A DNA stretch of 64,000 nucleotides from contig NZ_JGVW01000086.1 of NCBI RefSeq assembly GCF_000687455.2, positions 116,050-180,049 on the forward strand. The letters are read 5' to 3'. Below, one piece after another: positions 37,078-46,972 of this stretch. Every line of letters starts with the position of its first letter. The stretch's first letter is position 1. This DNA comes from Burkholderia sp. lig30. GTDB taxonomy: Bacteria; Pseudomonadota; Gammaproteobacteria; Burkholderiales; Burkholderiaceae. A model generated the notes under the pieces. That model was not told the DNA's origin and searched no databases. It worked only from the letters and a program-made list of their open reading frames with translations. Made by a program: the position numbers and the translations under genes.

Positions 37078-37162
37078 GCTCAGGTGGCGAAATTGGTAGA
37101 CGCACTATCTTGAGGGGGTAGCGCCGCGAGGCGTGGGGGTTCAAATCCCCCCCTGAGCACCA
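37078..37162 (+). tRNA. tRNA-Leu (anticodon GAG)
   Basis: 85 nt with encoded CCA. Acceptor stem GCTCAGG pairs with CCTGAGC, and the discriminator base is A. The anticodon loop TTGAGGG closed by CTATC/GGTAG gives GAG, reading CUC and CUU. The long variable arm and GGTTCAAAT T-loop are as expected for class II tRNA-Leu. It lies between the porin and small unknown genes. Confidence 0.96.
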
Positions 37163-37324
37163 TCCTTCAGCGGCCGTCGCGCCGCGATCTCCCCGAAAGC
37201 CGTCATCCGCCCATCGCCGGCTGTCTTCAGCCTGGCGCGAGGTGCGCGTGTATTTCCGCCCTGTTGTCGTCAGCCCCCCGTGCGCGCCAGTTCGCAGTGC
37301 AGAGCACCGACCTCTTCGGCGCGC

Positions 37325-37543
37325 TCAAGATTTCGTGCGACGGCGGCCCTTCAACGCGCGCAGCACGCCGTCGAGCAGCGACAGCGGCACATCGAGCGGG
37401 CCCGCAACGCGTCGTTCCAGGTCGGTACCGGCGCATGCGGGGCACTCGAGAGGCACGATCAGCACATCGCTGCGCGGCCGGTACACGTGATGCCAGCCGC
37501 ACGCACGGCACGTGACCTTGACGGGGGAAGCAGGGACGGGCAT
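37325..37543 (-). CDS. small zinc-ribbon protein
   Basis: 72 aa. VKVTCRACGWHHVYRP and VPLECPACAGTDLERR give two CxxC pairs about 26 residues apart, a rubredoxin-like zinc ribbon. The C-terminus is basic (LKGRRRTKS), which could bind nucleic acid. No neighbour suggests a role. The start at 37543 is the first ATG before the zinc ribbon; longer in-frame forms extend into sequence with no conserved look. Confidence 0.6.
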   Translation of the reverse strand: MPVPASPVKVTCRACGWHHVYRPRSDVLIVPLECPACAGTDLERRVAGPLDVPLSLLDGVLRALKGRRRTKS

Positions 37544-37568
37544 GAGCGCACCGGCTCCAGGCGCGACG

Positions 37569-37712
37569 TCAGACTGCGTGTGACGCGCCGTTGGCGGCGT
37601 CACGACGCACCTTTTCGATGTACTTGCCCATCGCGACCGTCGATACGATGCCGACCACGAAGGTAATCGCAAATGCGGCAAGACTCTCGAGCGGCGAATT
37701 GTTGTTCAGCAT
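37569..37712 (-). CDS. possible small membrane protein
   Basis: 47 aa. One hydrophobic helix (LAAFAITFVVGIVSTVAMG) preceded by a short Asn-rich start and followed by a basic tail (KYIEKVRRD), the layout of a single-span inner-membrane peptide. GGAG lies nine bases before the ATG. It ends 25 bases before the zinc-ribbon gene on the same strand, so the two may form a pair. Confidence 0.45.
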   Translation of the reverse strand: MLNNNSPLESLAAFAITFVVGIVSTVAMGKYIEKVRRDAANGASHAV

Positions 37713-38257
37713 GACGATGATCTCCGAAAGGGGGTGAGGCGAATGCCGGTTCCGGACGAACCGGCGTCTCACATCTGAACCCGTGGCGACTATAGGCAGC
37801 CATCGGGACATTTCATGTCTCGATCCGCATCCGGTGCGTAGCGGCCGTTCACCGGCCGGCTTGATCCGATGCGGCGACATTCATCGTCGCCAGTCAAACA
37901 TCCGTTTGCCGGACACGCGCCGCCATCCGGGCGACCGTGCCACTCGCTCCCGCCGTGCGTGTTACGTTACATCCTTGAATGATTTCGATACGGCGCGCAT
38001 GCGCGAGCTGACGCGACACGGGCCGGAACACCCGTCAGCATGATCGCCCGGCTCCCCCGAAACCGCCTGCGGGCGGGCCTGAGCGGTCATCGCCAAGACA
38101 TCCGCCGGTCGTTGCGCGGCCATGCCCGTCGACGCTGGTACGGAATCTGCATTGCATCGGGCACAAGAGCCGCGCCGCCGACCGGTGCGGATACAGGCCA
38201 ACCGCCGCGCGCGTCCACCGGACACGCTCGCCCAACCGCAGAACGGGGCAGAAAAAC
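37713..38257. other. gene-free stretch
   Basis: No convincing gene was found. Open frames here are short and biased to Arg/Pro, as expected from shadows of high-GC DNA. The first 250 bases are moderately AT-richer and probably hold the promoter of the small membrane-protein gene. Confidence 0.4.
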
Positions 38258-38581
38258 ATGGATGCGCTCCCGAACCAGTCCGACGTGCAATTCAAGCTCT
38301 TCCTGGCCCGGCTGCTCGAGCAGCCGCGGTCGGTCTGGAGCGAAAAACAGCAGATCGAGCTCGACATGGCGCGTGCGCTGTCTGTCGAGATGCTGCACCT
38401 CGCGGAGCGCATGCGCGCGAACACGGCGGATCTCGAATCCTGCCTGGTGCTGCTCAAGTACGCGAAGGTGCTGGAGTTCATCCTGGCGTCGCTGTCTGCG
38501 CGCCGGGACATCAATCCCAGGACGCTGCGCACCATCTTCAGGCTCGCCGACATCAAGGTCCACGACGGCTATCCGGACTGA
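38258..38581 (+). CDS. hypothetical protein, 107 aa
   Basis: Helical, soluble, no signal peptide and one Cys. Segments VQFKLFLARLLEQPRSVWSE, ELDMARALSVEMLHLAERMR and LKYAKVLEFILASLSARRDI look like a small all-helical bundle. I do not recognise a family. Codon use is like that of the neighbours (GC-rich third positions), which supports a real gene. It stands alone between gene-free stretches. Confidence 0.5.
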   Translation: MDALPNQSDVQFKLFLARLLEQPRSVWSEKQQIELDMARALSVEMLHLAERMRANTADLESCLVLLKYAKVLEFILASLSARRDINPRTLRTIFRLADIKVHDGYPD

Positions 38582-39004
38582 GCCGGCACCGAACGACGCC
38601 GGCAGGCATTAGCGGCCGGCGTCGCCTGGAGACGGGCTCGCTGCGACGGCCGCCGCGCGCGAAGGAACGTTTCACGGTCGAAACAATGGCGCCGGCACCG
38701 CTGGCAGCCGATCAGGCAAACGGGCCAGAGCGGCGGCCGCCCGATCCGGCGCGGCAAGCCGCGTTCATGCGACAGGCTGTGCGCCAATCAGGGCGCCGGC
38801 GTGCCGCCCCACGCCGGCGCATGGATCGAATCCGCCGCTGGCGCCGTTTCATTCCCGATACATGAAACGATGGTGCGAGCACGCAGCGGCACCGCGCGCG
38901 TCACGGCACGCGCCCCCCCGAGCGCGGCCGCCGCGCGCACGCGCACGCCCGCGCACGCCCGCGCACGCCCGCGCACGCCCGCGCACGCGCACGCCCGAGC
39001 GCGC
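38582..39004. other. gene-free stretch with low-complexity DNA
   Basis: No gene is seen. The right third is low-complexity Cys/Gly-rich DNA that leads into the decamer repeat at 38935-38996, directly behind the stop codon of the L,D-transpeptidase gene. Confidence 0.5.
38935..38996. repeat. short tandem repeat of GCGCACGCCC
   Basis: Four perfect head-to-tail copies of the decamer at 38941-38980 flanked by partial and slightly changed copies. It starts nine bases beyond the stop of the L,D-transpeptidase gene, in its 3' region. Such tracts vary in copy number by slippage; no coding effect is expected. Confidence 0.85.
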
Positions 39005-40033
39005 TCAGTCCGCCACGTCCCCGCCCTTCGGCACCTGCTTCAGCGCCTTTCTCCCCGGCAGCGGCGACCACGCCGGACGGGTCTTGCGCTGCGAGTCGAT
39101 CACGACGATATAGCGTCCCGCAAGCGGCGTGACTTCACGCCCCGGATGCAGCACCCAAAGCGATCGCCCGGACGCGACGAGCGCCTCGTATTCCGCGTCG
39201 AGGATCCCGTGGCGATCGATGAACTCGTTCAGCGACGCGGCGATCCGCACGCAGCCCTTCGAGTGGCGGATGCCGAGCAGCGGCTCGAGCCGATCGGGAT
39301 CCGTCGCGTGCATCTGGAAGCGCATCTTCGATGTGCCGCCCTTGCCCCAACCGCGTTCGCCGTCCACCCAGCCGAGATCGTAGATACGCATGTCGTGCCG
39401 CCCGTAGCCGCGAATGCCGTTCTGGTTCATCGTGCCTTCGGCGCGGAAGTCCATGTTGCTGGGCGTATGCTCGAACACGCCGAGCGGCGTCAGGAAGTGG
39501 TCATACGTGCCCGGCAGGCCCGTCGCGACCGGCGACGCGCCGATCAGGGTCCACGCATTGCCGCGCGTCGTGCGGAAATAGATGAACAGCGCCTGCACGG
39601 TCGCGGCACGGTCGACCAGCACCACGTATTCCCCGGCGAGACCGGCGAGATCGTACTCGGCGAGCGTCTGCTGCAGGCGCACACCGTACGCGTGCTGCAC
39701 GTCGGCGGGAATCGTCAGCCGGCGCGTGACCTCCTGCGCGAAGGTCTGGCGCAGCGCGACCGCGCGCAGCATCGCGCTCGCGGCCTCCTCCGCTGACAAC
39801 GGCGGTCGACGCGGCGGTGTAACGGCTGCGGCCGGGCTGGCCGGTTCGCCAGTCCCGGCGCTCCCGGCGTTCACGCTGGCCGGCGCGGCGGACGCGTCCC
39901 AATCCAGTTGTTCCGCATGGAGCGGATTCGCGGCGCAAGCGATCAGCAGCGCCGCAATGCGCGCGCGAGCACCGGCGCGATCGAACGCCGGCCACCCCAA
40001 TACGGGCACCCAGGTTTTCTGTCTGTTTTTCAT
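39005..40033 (-). CDS. L,D-transpeptidase (YkuD family), periplasmic
   Basis: 342 aa. N-terminal membrane or signal segment (IAALLIACAANPLHAEQ), then a Pro/Ala linker and the YkuD domain. The catalytic motif HATDPDRLEPLLGIRHSKGC ends in SKGCVR with the active-site Cys and the conserved upstream His. It crosslinks peptidoglycan 3-3 or attaches proteins to it. ADVQHAYGVRLQ and YVVLVDRAATVQALFIYF are the N-terminal part of the domain. It stands alone; its 3' end touches the decamer repeat. Confidence 0.92.
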   Translation of the reverse strand: MKNRQKTWVPVLGWPAFDRAGARARIAALLIACAANPLHAEQLDWDASAAPASVNAGSAGTGEPASPAAAVTPPRRPPLSAEEAASAMLRAVALRQTFAQEVTRRLTIPADVQHAYGVRLQQTLAEYDLAGLAGEYVVLVDRAATVQALFIYFRTTRGNAWTLIGASPVATGLPGTYDHFLTPLGVFEHTPSNMDFRAEGTMNQNGIRGYGRHDMRIYDLGWVDGERGWGKGGTSKMRFQMHATDPDRLEPLLGIRHSKGCVRIAASLNEFIDRHGILDAEYEALVASGRSLWVLHPGREVTPLAGRYIVVIDSQRKTRPAWSPLPGRKALKQVPKGGDVAD

Positions 40034-40233
40034 TCTGCGCGCGTGCCCGAATACCGGCCGGACAACGGCGCATATCCCTGCGAACACAAGCCCGCGCCGA
40101 TCAGGCGGAGCGAAACACGGAAACGGATGCGGCACGTGCCGCGATGCTGACAGTCCAGACTCATTGATCGATGCGGCCAAAACGACGAAGCCGATATTGT
40201 AGAGACAGCGGACTGGCTGAAGCGACGCAATCG

Positions 40234-41193
40234 TCAATCCGCGTACATCTCCCCGCGCATCAGCTGACGCACGCGCGACATGTCGGCCTCGACGTGGCCG
40301 GTCCGCTCGAACAGCTCCGCGAGCCAGTCGACGAACGCGCGGACGCGCGGCGACACGTGACGCCCCTTCACGTACGCGACCGACACCGGCATCGCGACCG
40401 GCTTCCACTGCGGCAGCACCTCGCGCAGCAGCCCCGCGTCGAGAAGCGGCTGCGCGGCGATGCGCGCGGGCTGAATCAGGCCGAGCCCTTCGAGCCCGCA
40501 GGCCAGGTACGCGTGCTCGTCGTTGACCCGCACGAAACCGTCCACCTTCACGGTCAGCGCACGGCCGCCCACGTCGAAATCGAAGTCGACCGCGCGCCCG
40601 TTGTGCGACGACATGCAATTCACCGCGACGTGGCCCGCCAGATCGTCGAAGCGCTGCGGCACGCCGTGCCGCTCGAGATAGGCGGGACTCGCGCAGGTGA
40701 CGTGCTCGATCATGCCGACGCGGCGCGCGGCCAGCCCCGAATCGGGAAGCGGACCGAGCCGGATGCTGCAATCGACCGCCTCGCCGACGAGATCGACGAC
40801 GCGATGGCTCACGCCGATCGCAAGATCGATGCCCGGATAGCGCGCATGGAAATCGCCGAGCGCCGGCAGGACGATCGACGTCGCGACCGCGCCCGGCATC
40901 TCGACGCGCAGCGGCCCGCTCGGCGTGCCGCCGCCTTTGCGCAGGCTGGTTTCGAGCTCGTCGATGTCGGCGAGAATCTGCGCGCACCGCTCGTAATACG
41001 CGGCGCCTTCCGGCGTCAGGCTGACACGGCGTGTCGTGCGCGCGAGCAGCGTCGTGCCGAGCATCCCCTCGAGCTGCTGGATGACGGTCGTCGCGGTCGC
41101 GCGCGGCATGTCGAGCGATTCCGCGGCGCGGGTAAAGCTGCTGGTCTCGACGATACGCATGAACGTGCGCATCGCCTGAATACGGTCAATCAC
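40234..41193 (-). CDS. LysR-family regulator
   Basis: 319 aa. N-terminal winged helix-turn-helix (MRTFMRIVETSSFTRAAESL, then PRATATTVIQQLEGMLGTTL) and a C-terminal effector domain of the LysR (CrgA-like) group. It stands alone between the transpeptidase gene and an MFS gene on the same strand. LysR proteins usually control a neighbouring or divergent gene, but no divergent gene is present within 300 bases; the target is unknown. Confidence 0.92.
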   Translation of the reverse strand: MIDRIQAMRTFMRIVETSSFTRAAESLDMPRATATTVIQQLEGMLGTTLLARTTRRVSLTPEGAAYYERCAQILADIDELETSLRKGGGTPSGPLRVEMPGAVATSIVLPALGDFHARYPGIDLAIGVSHRVVDLVGEAVDCSIRLGPLPDSGLAARRVGMIEHVTCASPAYLERHGVPQRFDDLAGHVAVNCMSSHNGRAVDFDFDVGGRALTVKVDGFVRVNDEHAYLACGLEGLGLIQPARIAAQPLLDAGLLREVLPQWKPVAMPVSVAYVKGRHVSPRVRAFVDWLAELFERTGHVEADMSRVRQLMRGEMYAD

Positions 41194-41512
41194 GGAATCC
41201 TCCTGCGCGAACGAAGCGATCGCGCCACAGCGCCGGCACGGACGCGCGGTGCGCGCCCTTGCTCCGGCAGCGCGCGATGCAATGCATGGACGATGCGGAA
41301 TTTACCGGCCAGGATGGCCATTGACTAGGTGGCTGAATCGGCAAGGGTCTATGAACCCGATTCATGAATGCCGCGCGAGGTCGCGCATGCCCTGCGAGAA
41401 CATCAACGATTCGGACAGGCAGATGGCGGTCGCCGGCGCACCGGCCGGCTTCGCGAAGCGCGCGGTCGCATGCGGCATCACGCGGCGCGCGCACGCGCGC
41501 CGCCGCCCGCCG
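41194..41512. other. intergenic stretch, MFS to LysR
   Basis: 319 bases between the ends of two minus-strand genes. It should hold the LysR promoter. No gene or clear operator is seen. Confidence 0.4.
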
Positions 41513-42934
41513 TCACCGCGAGATCGCTTCGAGCGCGATGCCCTTCGTGCGCGGCCCCATCAGGCCGATTGCCGCAATCACGATCACCATCGCGCCGGCG
41601 ATGAACATGAACACGCCGGTCGTGCCGAAGCCCTTCAGCACGGCGGCGATCACGAACGACGTGAAGATCGCCGAGAAGCGGCTCCACGAATAGACGAAGC
41701 CGACGGCCCGCGCGCGGATCGCGGTCGGGAACAGCTCGGCCTGGTACGCGTGATAGCTGTACGACATGATGTTGTTCGCGAGCGTGAGTCCGATGCCGAG
41801 CACGATCAGGAGCGCCGCCGCCGAGGTCTGGCTGAACAGCAGCCCGCAGACGATCGCCATGCCCGCCATCGCGACGATCACGGTCTTGCGCTCGAAGCGG
41901 TCGGCGATCGCGAGGCCGATCAGCGGGCCGACCGGCGCCGCGAGCGCGATCACGCTCGAATACATCAGGCTCGTCGTGACCGTGATGCCCTGCTTGATCA
42001 GCAGCGTCGGCACCCAGTTCGCGAAGCCGTAGAAGCCGACCGTCTGGAACACGTTGAAGATCGTCATCATCACCGCGCGCTTGCGGTACGGCGGCACCCA
42101 CATGTCGGTGAAGCTGCCGCGCGCGGGCACCGGCTCGGCGGGCGCGGGCGGCGGCAGTGGCCGGCCGTATTCGGCCACGACCTTCGCTTCCAGCCCACGC
42201 ACGATGCGGTCGGCCTCGTCGAGCCGGCCCTGCTGCGCGAGCCAGCGCGGGCTTTCCGGCAGCGCGCGGCGAATCCACCAGACGAAGATCGCGCCATGCG
42301 CGCCGATCAGCACGACCCAGCGCCAGCCGTCGAGGCCGAACAGCGCGCGCGGCACGAGCAGGTACGCGAGGAACGCGACCACCGGCACCGCGAGAAAGCC
42401 GACGGCCTGCTCGCACGCGAACGCGCGTCCGCGAATCTGCTTCGGCACCAGTTCGGAGATGTAGGTGCCGATCGTCACCATCTCGACGCCGAGCCCAAGC
42501 CCGACGACGAAGCGCCAGAAATTCAGACCGGCCGCGGTGTCCTGAAACGCCATCACGACGTTCGCGGCGGTGTACCACAGCAGGGAATACGTGAAGATCG
42601 CACGGCGTCCGAAGCGATCGGCGAGGAAGCCGCACGCGATCGTGCCGATGAACAGCCCCGCGAACAACGCGGCGATGAAGCTCGCGACGCCCGTCGTGCC
42701 GAACAGGCCGTGCGTCGTCGCGGTGAGGATGCCGCTCTTGACGAGGCCGGGCGCGACATAGCCGCTGTACAGCAGGTCGTAGAGTTCGAAGAAGAAGCCG
42801 AGGCTCAGCAGCACGACGAGCTTCCAGATGCTGCGGGTGGGCGGAAGGCGGTCGAGGCGGGCCGAGATCGCGCCTGCGTCGAGCGGCGCGGCGGATGCGG
42901 GCGGGGAATACGAGGGAATGTCCATCGAGGCCAT
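41513..42934 (-). CDS. MFS transporter (sugar-porter/aromatic-acid type)
   Basis: 473 aa, 12 membrane spans. Signature ADRFGRRAIFTYSLLWYTA between spans 2 and 3, and LPESPRWLAQQGRLDEADRI in the central loop; the second copy of the first motif is IADRFERKTVIVAM. These match the metabolite:H+ family. Substrate unknown. The ATG at 42934 is chosen with GGAG upstream; a later ATG three codons on is possible. It follows the P6C-dehydrogenase gene by 215 bases on the same strand, so a link with lysine catabolism is possible but not shown. Confidence 0.88.
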   Translation of the reverse strand: MASMDIPSYSPPASAAPLDAGAISARLDRLPPTRSIWKLVVLLSLGFFFELYDLLYSGYVAPGLVKSGILTATTHGLFGTTGVASFIAALFAGLFIGTIACGFLADRFGRRAIFTYSLLWYTAANVVMAFQDTAAGLNFWRFVVGLGLGVEMVTIGTYISELVPKQIRGRAFACEQAVGFLAVPVVAFLAYLLVPRALFGLDGWRWVVLIGAHGAIFVWWIRRALPESPRWLAQQGRLDEADRIVRGLEAKVVAEYGRPLPPPAPAEPVPARGSFTDMWVPPYRKRAVMMTIFNVFQTVGFYGFANWVPTLLIKQGITVTTSLMYSSVIALAAPVGPLIGLAIADRFERKTVIVAMAGMAIVCGLLFSQTSAAALLIVLGIGLTLANNIMSYSYHAYQAELFPTAIRARAVGFVYSWSRFSAIFTSFVIAAVLKGFGTTGVFMFIAGAMVIVIAAIGLMGPRTKGIALEAISR

Positions 42935-43149
42935 GAGGTGCGCGTCTCCGAATGTGTTTTTTCGTTCTTGCTCGCCCGGTGCGGCGCGGGCGAGTCCGCG
43001 CAATTGTACGGCGCATGCGCGCGCCGCGCACGCGCAGGCTCCGGAGTGGCGCATCGACGATCGGGTGGATCGCCGCGCATCGCACGAACGCGTCCCGGCA
43101 TGGCCACCGGGACGACGGAAGCCGCCAGTCGGCGGCCTCCGTACACGCG

Positions 43150-44661
43150 TCAGACGTCGAACTTCACGCCCTGCGCGAGCGGCAGTTCGCGGCTGTAATT
43201 GATCGTGTTGGTCGCGCGACGCATATACGACTTCCACGCGTCCGAGCCCGACTCGCGGCCGCCGCCCGTTTCCTTCTCGCCGCCGAACGCGCCGCCGATC
43301 TCCGCGCCGCTCGTGCCGATGTTGACGTTGACGATCCCGCAGTCGCTGCCCGCCGCCGACATGAACTGCTCGGCCTCGCGCATGTCGTTCGTGAAGATCG
43401 CCGACGACAGGCCCTGCGGCACCGCGTTGTGCACCGCGAGCGCATCCTCGAAATCGTCGTAGACGAGCACGTAGAGGATCGGCGCGAACGTCTCGCGCTC
43501 GACGACGGCCGTCTGCTTCGGCATCCGAACGATCGCCGGGCGCACGTAATACGCATCCGCGTGGCCCATCTCGACCCGCTCGCCGCCCTTCACGTCGCCG
43601 CCCTGCTCGCGCGCGTCGGCGAGCGCCTTTTGCATGGCGTCGAACGACGCGCGATCGACCAGCGGGCCGACCAGCGTGCCGGCTTCGAGCGGATCGCCGA
43701 CCTTCACCGACGCGAACGCCTTCTCGAGACGCGGCAGCAGCTGATCCGCGACGCTGCGATGGACGATCAGGCGGCGCAGCGTCGTGCAGCGCTGGCCGGC
43801 CGTGCCGACCGCGGCAAACGTCACCGCGCGCACGACGAGATCGAGATCCGCGCTCGGCGCGACGATCATGCCGTTGTTGCCGCCGAGTTCGAGGATGCTG
43901 CGCGCGAGGCGCTGGCTCAGCACCTTCGCGACTTCGATGCCCATCCGCACGCTGCCCGTCGCGCTGACGAGCGGCACCTTCTTCGACGAGGTCATCACCT
44001 CGCCGACGTCGCGCGCGCCGAGCACGAGCTGGTGCAGGCCTTCGGGCACGACGCCCGGATGCGTCTTGTCGAATTCGCGCACCGCCTTCGCGAGCAGCGC
44101 GTGGCACGCGATCGCCGTGAGCGGGGTTTTCTCGGACGGCTTCCAGACGACGGGGTCGCCGCAGACGAACGCGAGCGCGGCATTCCACGCCCACACCGCG
44201 ACCGGGAAATTGAACGCGGAGATCACGCCGCACACGCCGAGCGGGTGCCAGGTCTCCATCATCCGGTGGCCCGGCCGCTCGGACGCGATCGTCAGGCCGT
44301 ACAGCTGGCGCGACAGGCCGACCGCGAAATCGCAGATGTCGATCATTTCCTGCACTTCGCCGAGCCCTTCCGACGCGATCTTGCCCGCCTCCAGCGTGAC
44401 GAGGCGGCCGAGCGCGGCCTTGTGCTCGCGCAGCACGTTGCCGAACACGCGCACCAGCTCGCCCCGCACCGGCGCGGGCACCGTGCGCCACTTGAGGAAC
44501 GCCGCGTGCGCGGCGTCGATCTTGCGCTCGGCGTCGGCGGGGCCGTCGACGGCGAGCGTCGCGAGCGTTGCGCCGTCGAGCGGCGAGCGGGCGGTCAGCG
44601 CATGGCCTTTCCACTGGTCGAGATCGACGCCGAGCTCGGCGAGAATGTCGTTGAATTGCAT
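43150..44661 (-). CDS. amaB: L-piperidine-6-carboxylate (aminoadipate semialdehyde) dehydrogenase
   Basis: 503 aa. ALDH7-type aldehyde dehydrogenase. LELGGNNGMIVAPSADLDL holds the catalytic Glu, and TAGQRCTTLRRLIVH the catalytic Cys. The C-terminal GGEKETGGGRESGSDAWKSY is specific for the ALDH7/antiquitin group, which oxidises alpha-aminoadipate semialdehyde to alpha-aminoadipate. An AmaA-like oxidase and a lysine-permease-like gene lie close by, divergent from it. ATG at 44661 with GAGGA upstream; a GTG one codon earlier is less likely. Confidence 0.93.
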   Translation of the reverse strand: MQFNDILAELGVDLDQWKGHALTARSPLDGATLATLAVDGPADAERKIDAAHAAFLKWRTVPAPVRGELVRVFGNVLREHKAALGRLVTLEAGKIASEGLGEVQEMIDICDFAVGLSRQLYGLTIASERPGHRMMETWHPLGVCGVISAFNFPVAVWAWNAALAFVCGDPVVWKPSEKTPLTAIACHALLAKAVREFDKTHPGVVPEGLHQLVLGARDVGEVMTSSKKVPLVSATGSVRMGIEVAKVLSQRLARSILELGGNNGMIVAPSADLDLVVRAVTFAAVGTAGQRCTTLRRLIVHRSVADQLLPRLEKAFASVKVGDPLEAGTLVGPLVDRASFDAMQKALADAREQGGDVKGGERVEMGHADAYYVRPAIVRMPKQTAVVERETFAPILYVLVYDDFEDALAVHNAVPQGLSSAIFTNDMREAEQFMSAAGSDCGIVNVNIGTSGAEIGGAFGGEKETGGGRESGSDAWKSYMRRATNTINYSRELPLAQGVKFDV

Positions 44662-45251
44662 CACTTCCTCTCAGGGACAGGTTGATCGGTGCGGCAAGGC
44701 CGCTCTCATGATTCGATTGGAGCGCGTTCGCAGGCTGCGCGCAAGCGCGGCACGCAGTCGATGCGAGGGTGGCAAGCGTTGCATTGTCGGCGGCCGAAAG
44801 CCGTGCGGCTATTGATATTAACTCACGACTTCATTCCGGAAACGCATCAACTGGCGCCGGCGGCAATATCGCCCCCGCGGTGCGCCGATGGTTCGCGCAT
44901 GGCTTGCGCGTCGCCGCGTGCCCGTCAGACAGGCCGCGCGCTCGCCAACCCGTGCTCATCGTCATACTTAATGAGTCGAATGCATGATGTAATTCATAAA
45001 ACTCGTTTGCGACGAGAGTTTTGACTCACCACAATGCGCCTGACGCCTAGGTGTGCTAAATGCGCATCCGGCAAACTCACGGTACGCACCGCGTCACGCG
45101 CGTGCAGCCGGATGACAGACGAAGTCGACGCGACATGCGCACCGGCCGGGCCGGCGCTCACCGCATGCGTCGACGCCGCGATTCCGACGGCGGGCGGATG
45201 GTGCCGCGCTTCGTATTCCAACCATCATGGAGATAGCGCCCAGCCCCCGTC
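44662..45251. other. divergent control region, amaB to permease
   Basis: 590 bases between divergent genes, no coding frame. The middle (about 44960-45060) is the AT-richest part of this area and holds an imperfect inverted repeat (AAAACTCGT ... ACGAGAGTTTT, 45000-45022). This is the best candidate for regulator binding, for instance by the TetR protein at 48348, but no assignment is possible. Confidence 0.4.
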
Positions 45252-46841
45252 ATGCGTTCAACTGCCCAACCCGATTCGGCGAGCCCCTCCGGCGCGCCCG
45301 TCCCAACGCCCTCCCTCCACCGCGCGCTGCAGGCGCGCCACCTGCGCATGATCGCGATCGGCGGCTCGATCGGCACCGGCCTGTTCGTCGCGTCCGGCGC
45401 GTCGATCTCGCAGGCCGGCCCCGGCGGCGCGATGCTCGCTTACGTGGTGATCGGCATGATGGTCTATTTCCTGATGACGAGCCTCGGCGAGATGGCCGCG
45501 TTCATGCCGGTGTCGGGCTCGTTCGCGACCTATGGCGCGAAATACGTCGACGAAGGCTTCGGCTTCGCGCTCGGCTGGAACTACTGGTACAGCTGGGCGG
45601 TGACGCTCGCGGTCGAGCTGGTCGCCGCGCAGCTCGTGATGCATTACTGGCTTCCGGACGTGCCCGGAATCTGGTGGAGCGCGCTCTTCCTCGCGCTGAT
45701 CTTCGCGCTCAACGCGCTGTCGGTGCGCGGCTTCGGCGAGGCGGAATACTGGTTCGCGCTGATCAAGGTGCTGACGGTGCTCGCGTTCGTCGCGGTCGGC
45801 CTGCTGATGATCTTCGGCATCCTGAGAGGCGGGCCGAGCACCGGCTTGAGCAACTTCACGATCGGCGACGCGCCATTCGCGGGCGGCTGGCCCGCGATGC
45901 TCGGCGTCGCGATGATCGCGGGCTTCTCGTTCCAGGGCACCGAGATGATCGGCATCGCGGCCGGCGAGTCGGAGAATCCGCGCACGACGATCCCGCGCGC
46001 GGTGAGCCAGATCTTCTGGCGCATCCTGCTGTTCTACGTGCTGGCGATCTTCGTGATCGGCATGCTGATTCCCTATACCGACCCGAACCTGCTGAAGAGC
46101 GACGTGACCGACATCGGCGTCAGCCCGTTCACGCTGGTGTTCCGTCACGCCGGCCTCGCGTTCGCGGCGGGCGTGATGAATGCGGTGATCCTGACGGCGG
46201 TGCTGTCGGCGGGCAACTCCGGCATGTATGCGTCGACGCGCATGCTCTACAACCTCGCGGTGGAAGGCCGCGCGCCGAAGCTGTTCGCGAAGCTGTCGCC
46301 AGGCGGCGTGCCGCGCAACGCGCTGTATGCGACGACGGCGATTGGTGCGCTGTGTTTCCTGACCTCGCTGTACGGCGACAAGACGGTCTACCTGTGGCTG
46401 CTGAACACGTCGGGCATGGCAGGCTTCATCACGTGGCTCGGCATCGCGGTCACCCACTACCGCTTCCGCAAGGGCTTCATCAGGCAGGGCTACCGTCTCG
46501 AGCAGCTACCGTACCGCTCGAAGTGGTTTCCGTATGGCCCGTTCTTCGCGTTCGCGCTGTGCATGGTCGTCGCGCTCGGCCAGGACTACCAGGCGTTCGC
46601 CGCGGACAGGATCGACTGGGTCGGCGTAGCGGCAACCTACATCGGCATCCCGTTCTTCCTTGCGATCTGGATCGGCTATGCGGTGGTCCGCAAGTGCCGG
46701 CTCGTCCGCTATGAGGACATGGAGATCGCGCCGTGGATCGAGCGCGGCGCGATGCCGGAGCCGGCCGCCACGCACGGCGCCGGCCATCCGTCCTACGCTG
46801 TCCGGCGCGCGAATTCGGCGCCGGCGACGCCGGGCGCGTGA
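45252..46841 (+). CDS. amino-acid permease, LysP-like
   Basis: 529 aa, 12 membrane spans of the AAT/APC superfamily. LQARHLRMIAIGGSIGTGLF is the classical first span, followed by SLGEMAAFMPVSGSFATYG and SFQGTEMIGIAAGESENP in the unwound span 6 region. Closest in pattern to lysine-specific permeases (LysP). Its neighbours AmaA and AmaB degrade lysine through pipecolate, which supports lysine as substrate. The last 35 residues are Ala/Pro-rich and cytoplasmic. Confidence 0.9.
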   Translation: MRSTAQPDSASPSGAPVPTPSLHRALQARHLRMIAIGGSIGTGLFVASGASISQAGPGGAMLAYVVIGMMVYFLMTSLGEMAAFMPVSGSFATYGAKYVDEGFGFALGWNYWYSWAVTLAVELVAAQLVMHYWLPDVPGIWWSALFLALIFALNALSVRGFGEAEYWFALIKVLTVLAFVAVGLLMIFGILRGGPSTGLSNFTIGDAPFAGGWPAMLGVAMIAGFSFQGTEMIGIAAGESENPRTTIPRAVSQIFWRILLFYVLAIFVIGMLIPYTDPNLLKSDVTDIGVSPFTLVFRHAGLAFAAGVMNAVILTAVLSAGNSGMYASTRMLYNLAVEGRAPKLFAKLSPGGVPRNALYATTAIGALCFLTSLYGDKTVYLWLLNTSGMAGFITWLGIAVTHYRFRKGFIRQGYRLEQLPYRSKWFPYGPFFAFALCMVVALGQDYQAFAADRIDWVGVAATYIGIPFFLAIWIGYAVVRKCRLVRYEDMEIAPWIERGAMPEPAATHGAGHPSYAVRRANSAPATPGA

Positions 46842-46972
46842 CCCGGCGTGCCGCGCCGCCGCGCACCGAGGCCGGCGGCCGGCACCTTGCCGTAGATTCG
46901 ACGCGACGCGCGCGTTCTGGCAGGATCGACGCGCGTCGCATGTTTTTCCGTCTTCATGAGTGATCGAACCGC

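Noticed and set aside
37078..37162. tRNA-Leu as the attachment site of a nif island
   Set aside because: It lies near the right end of the nif region, but no copy of its 3' end was found at the left edge and there is no integrase gene in the window.
38935..38996. CRISPR-like array
   Set aside because: The units are identical 10-mers without unique spacers. It is a simple tandem repeat.
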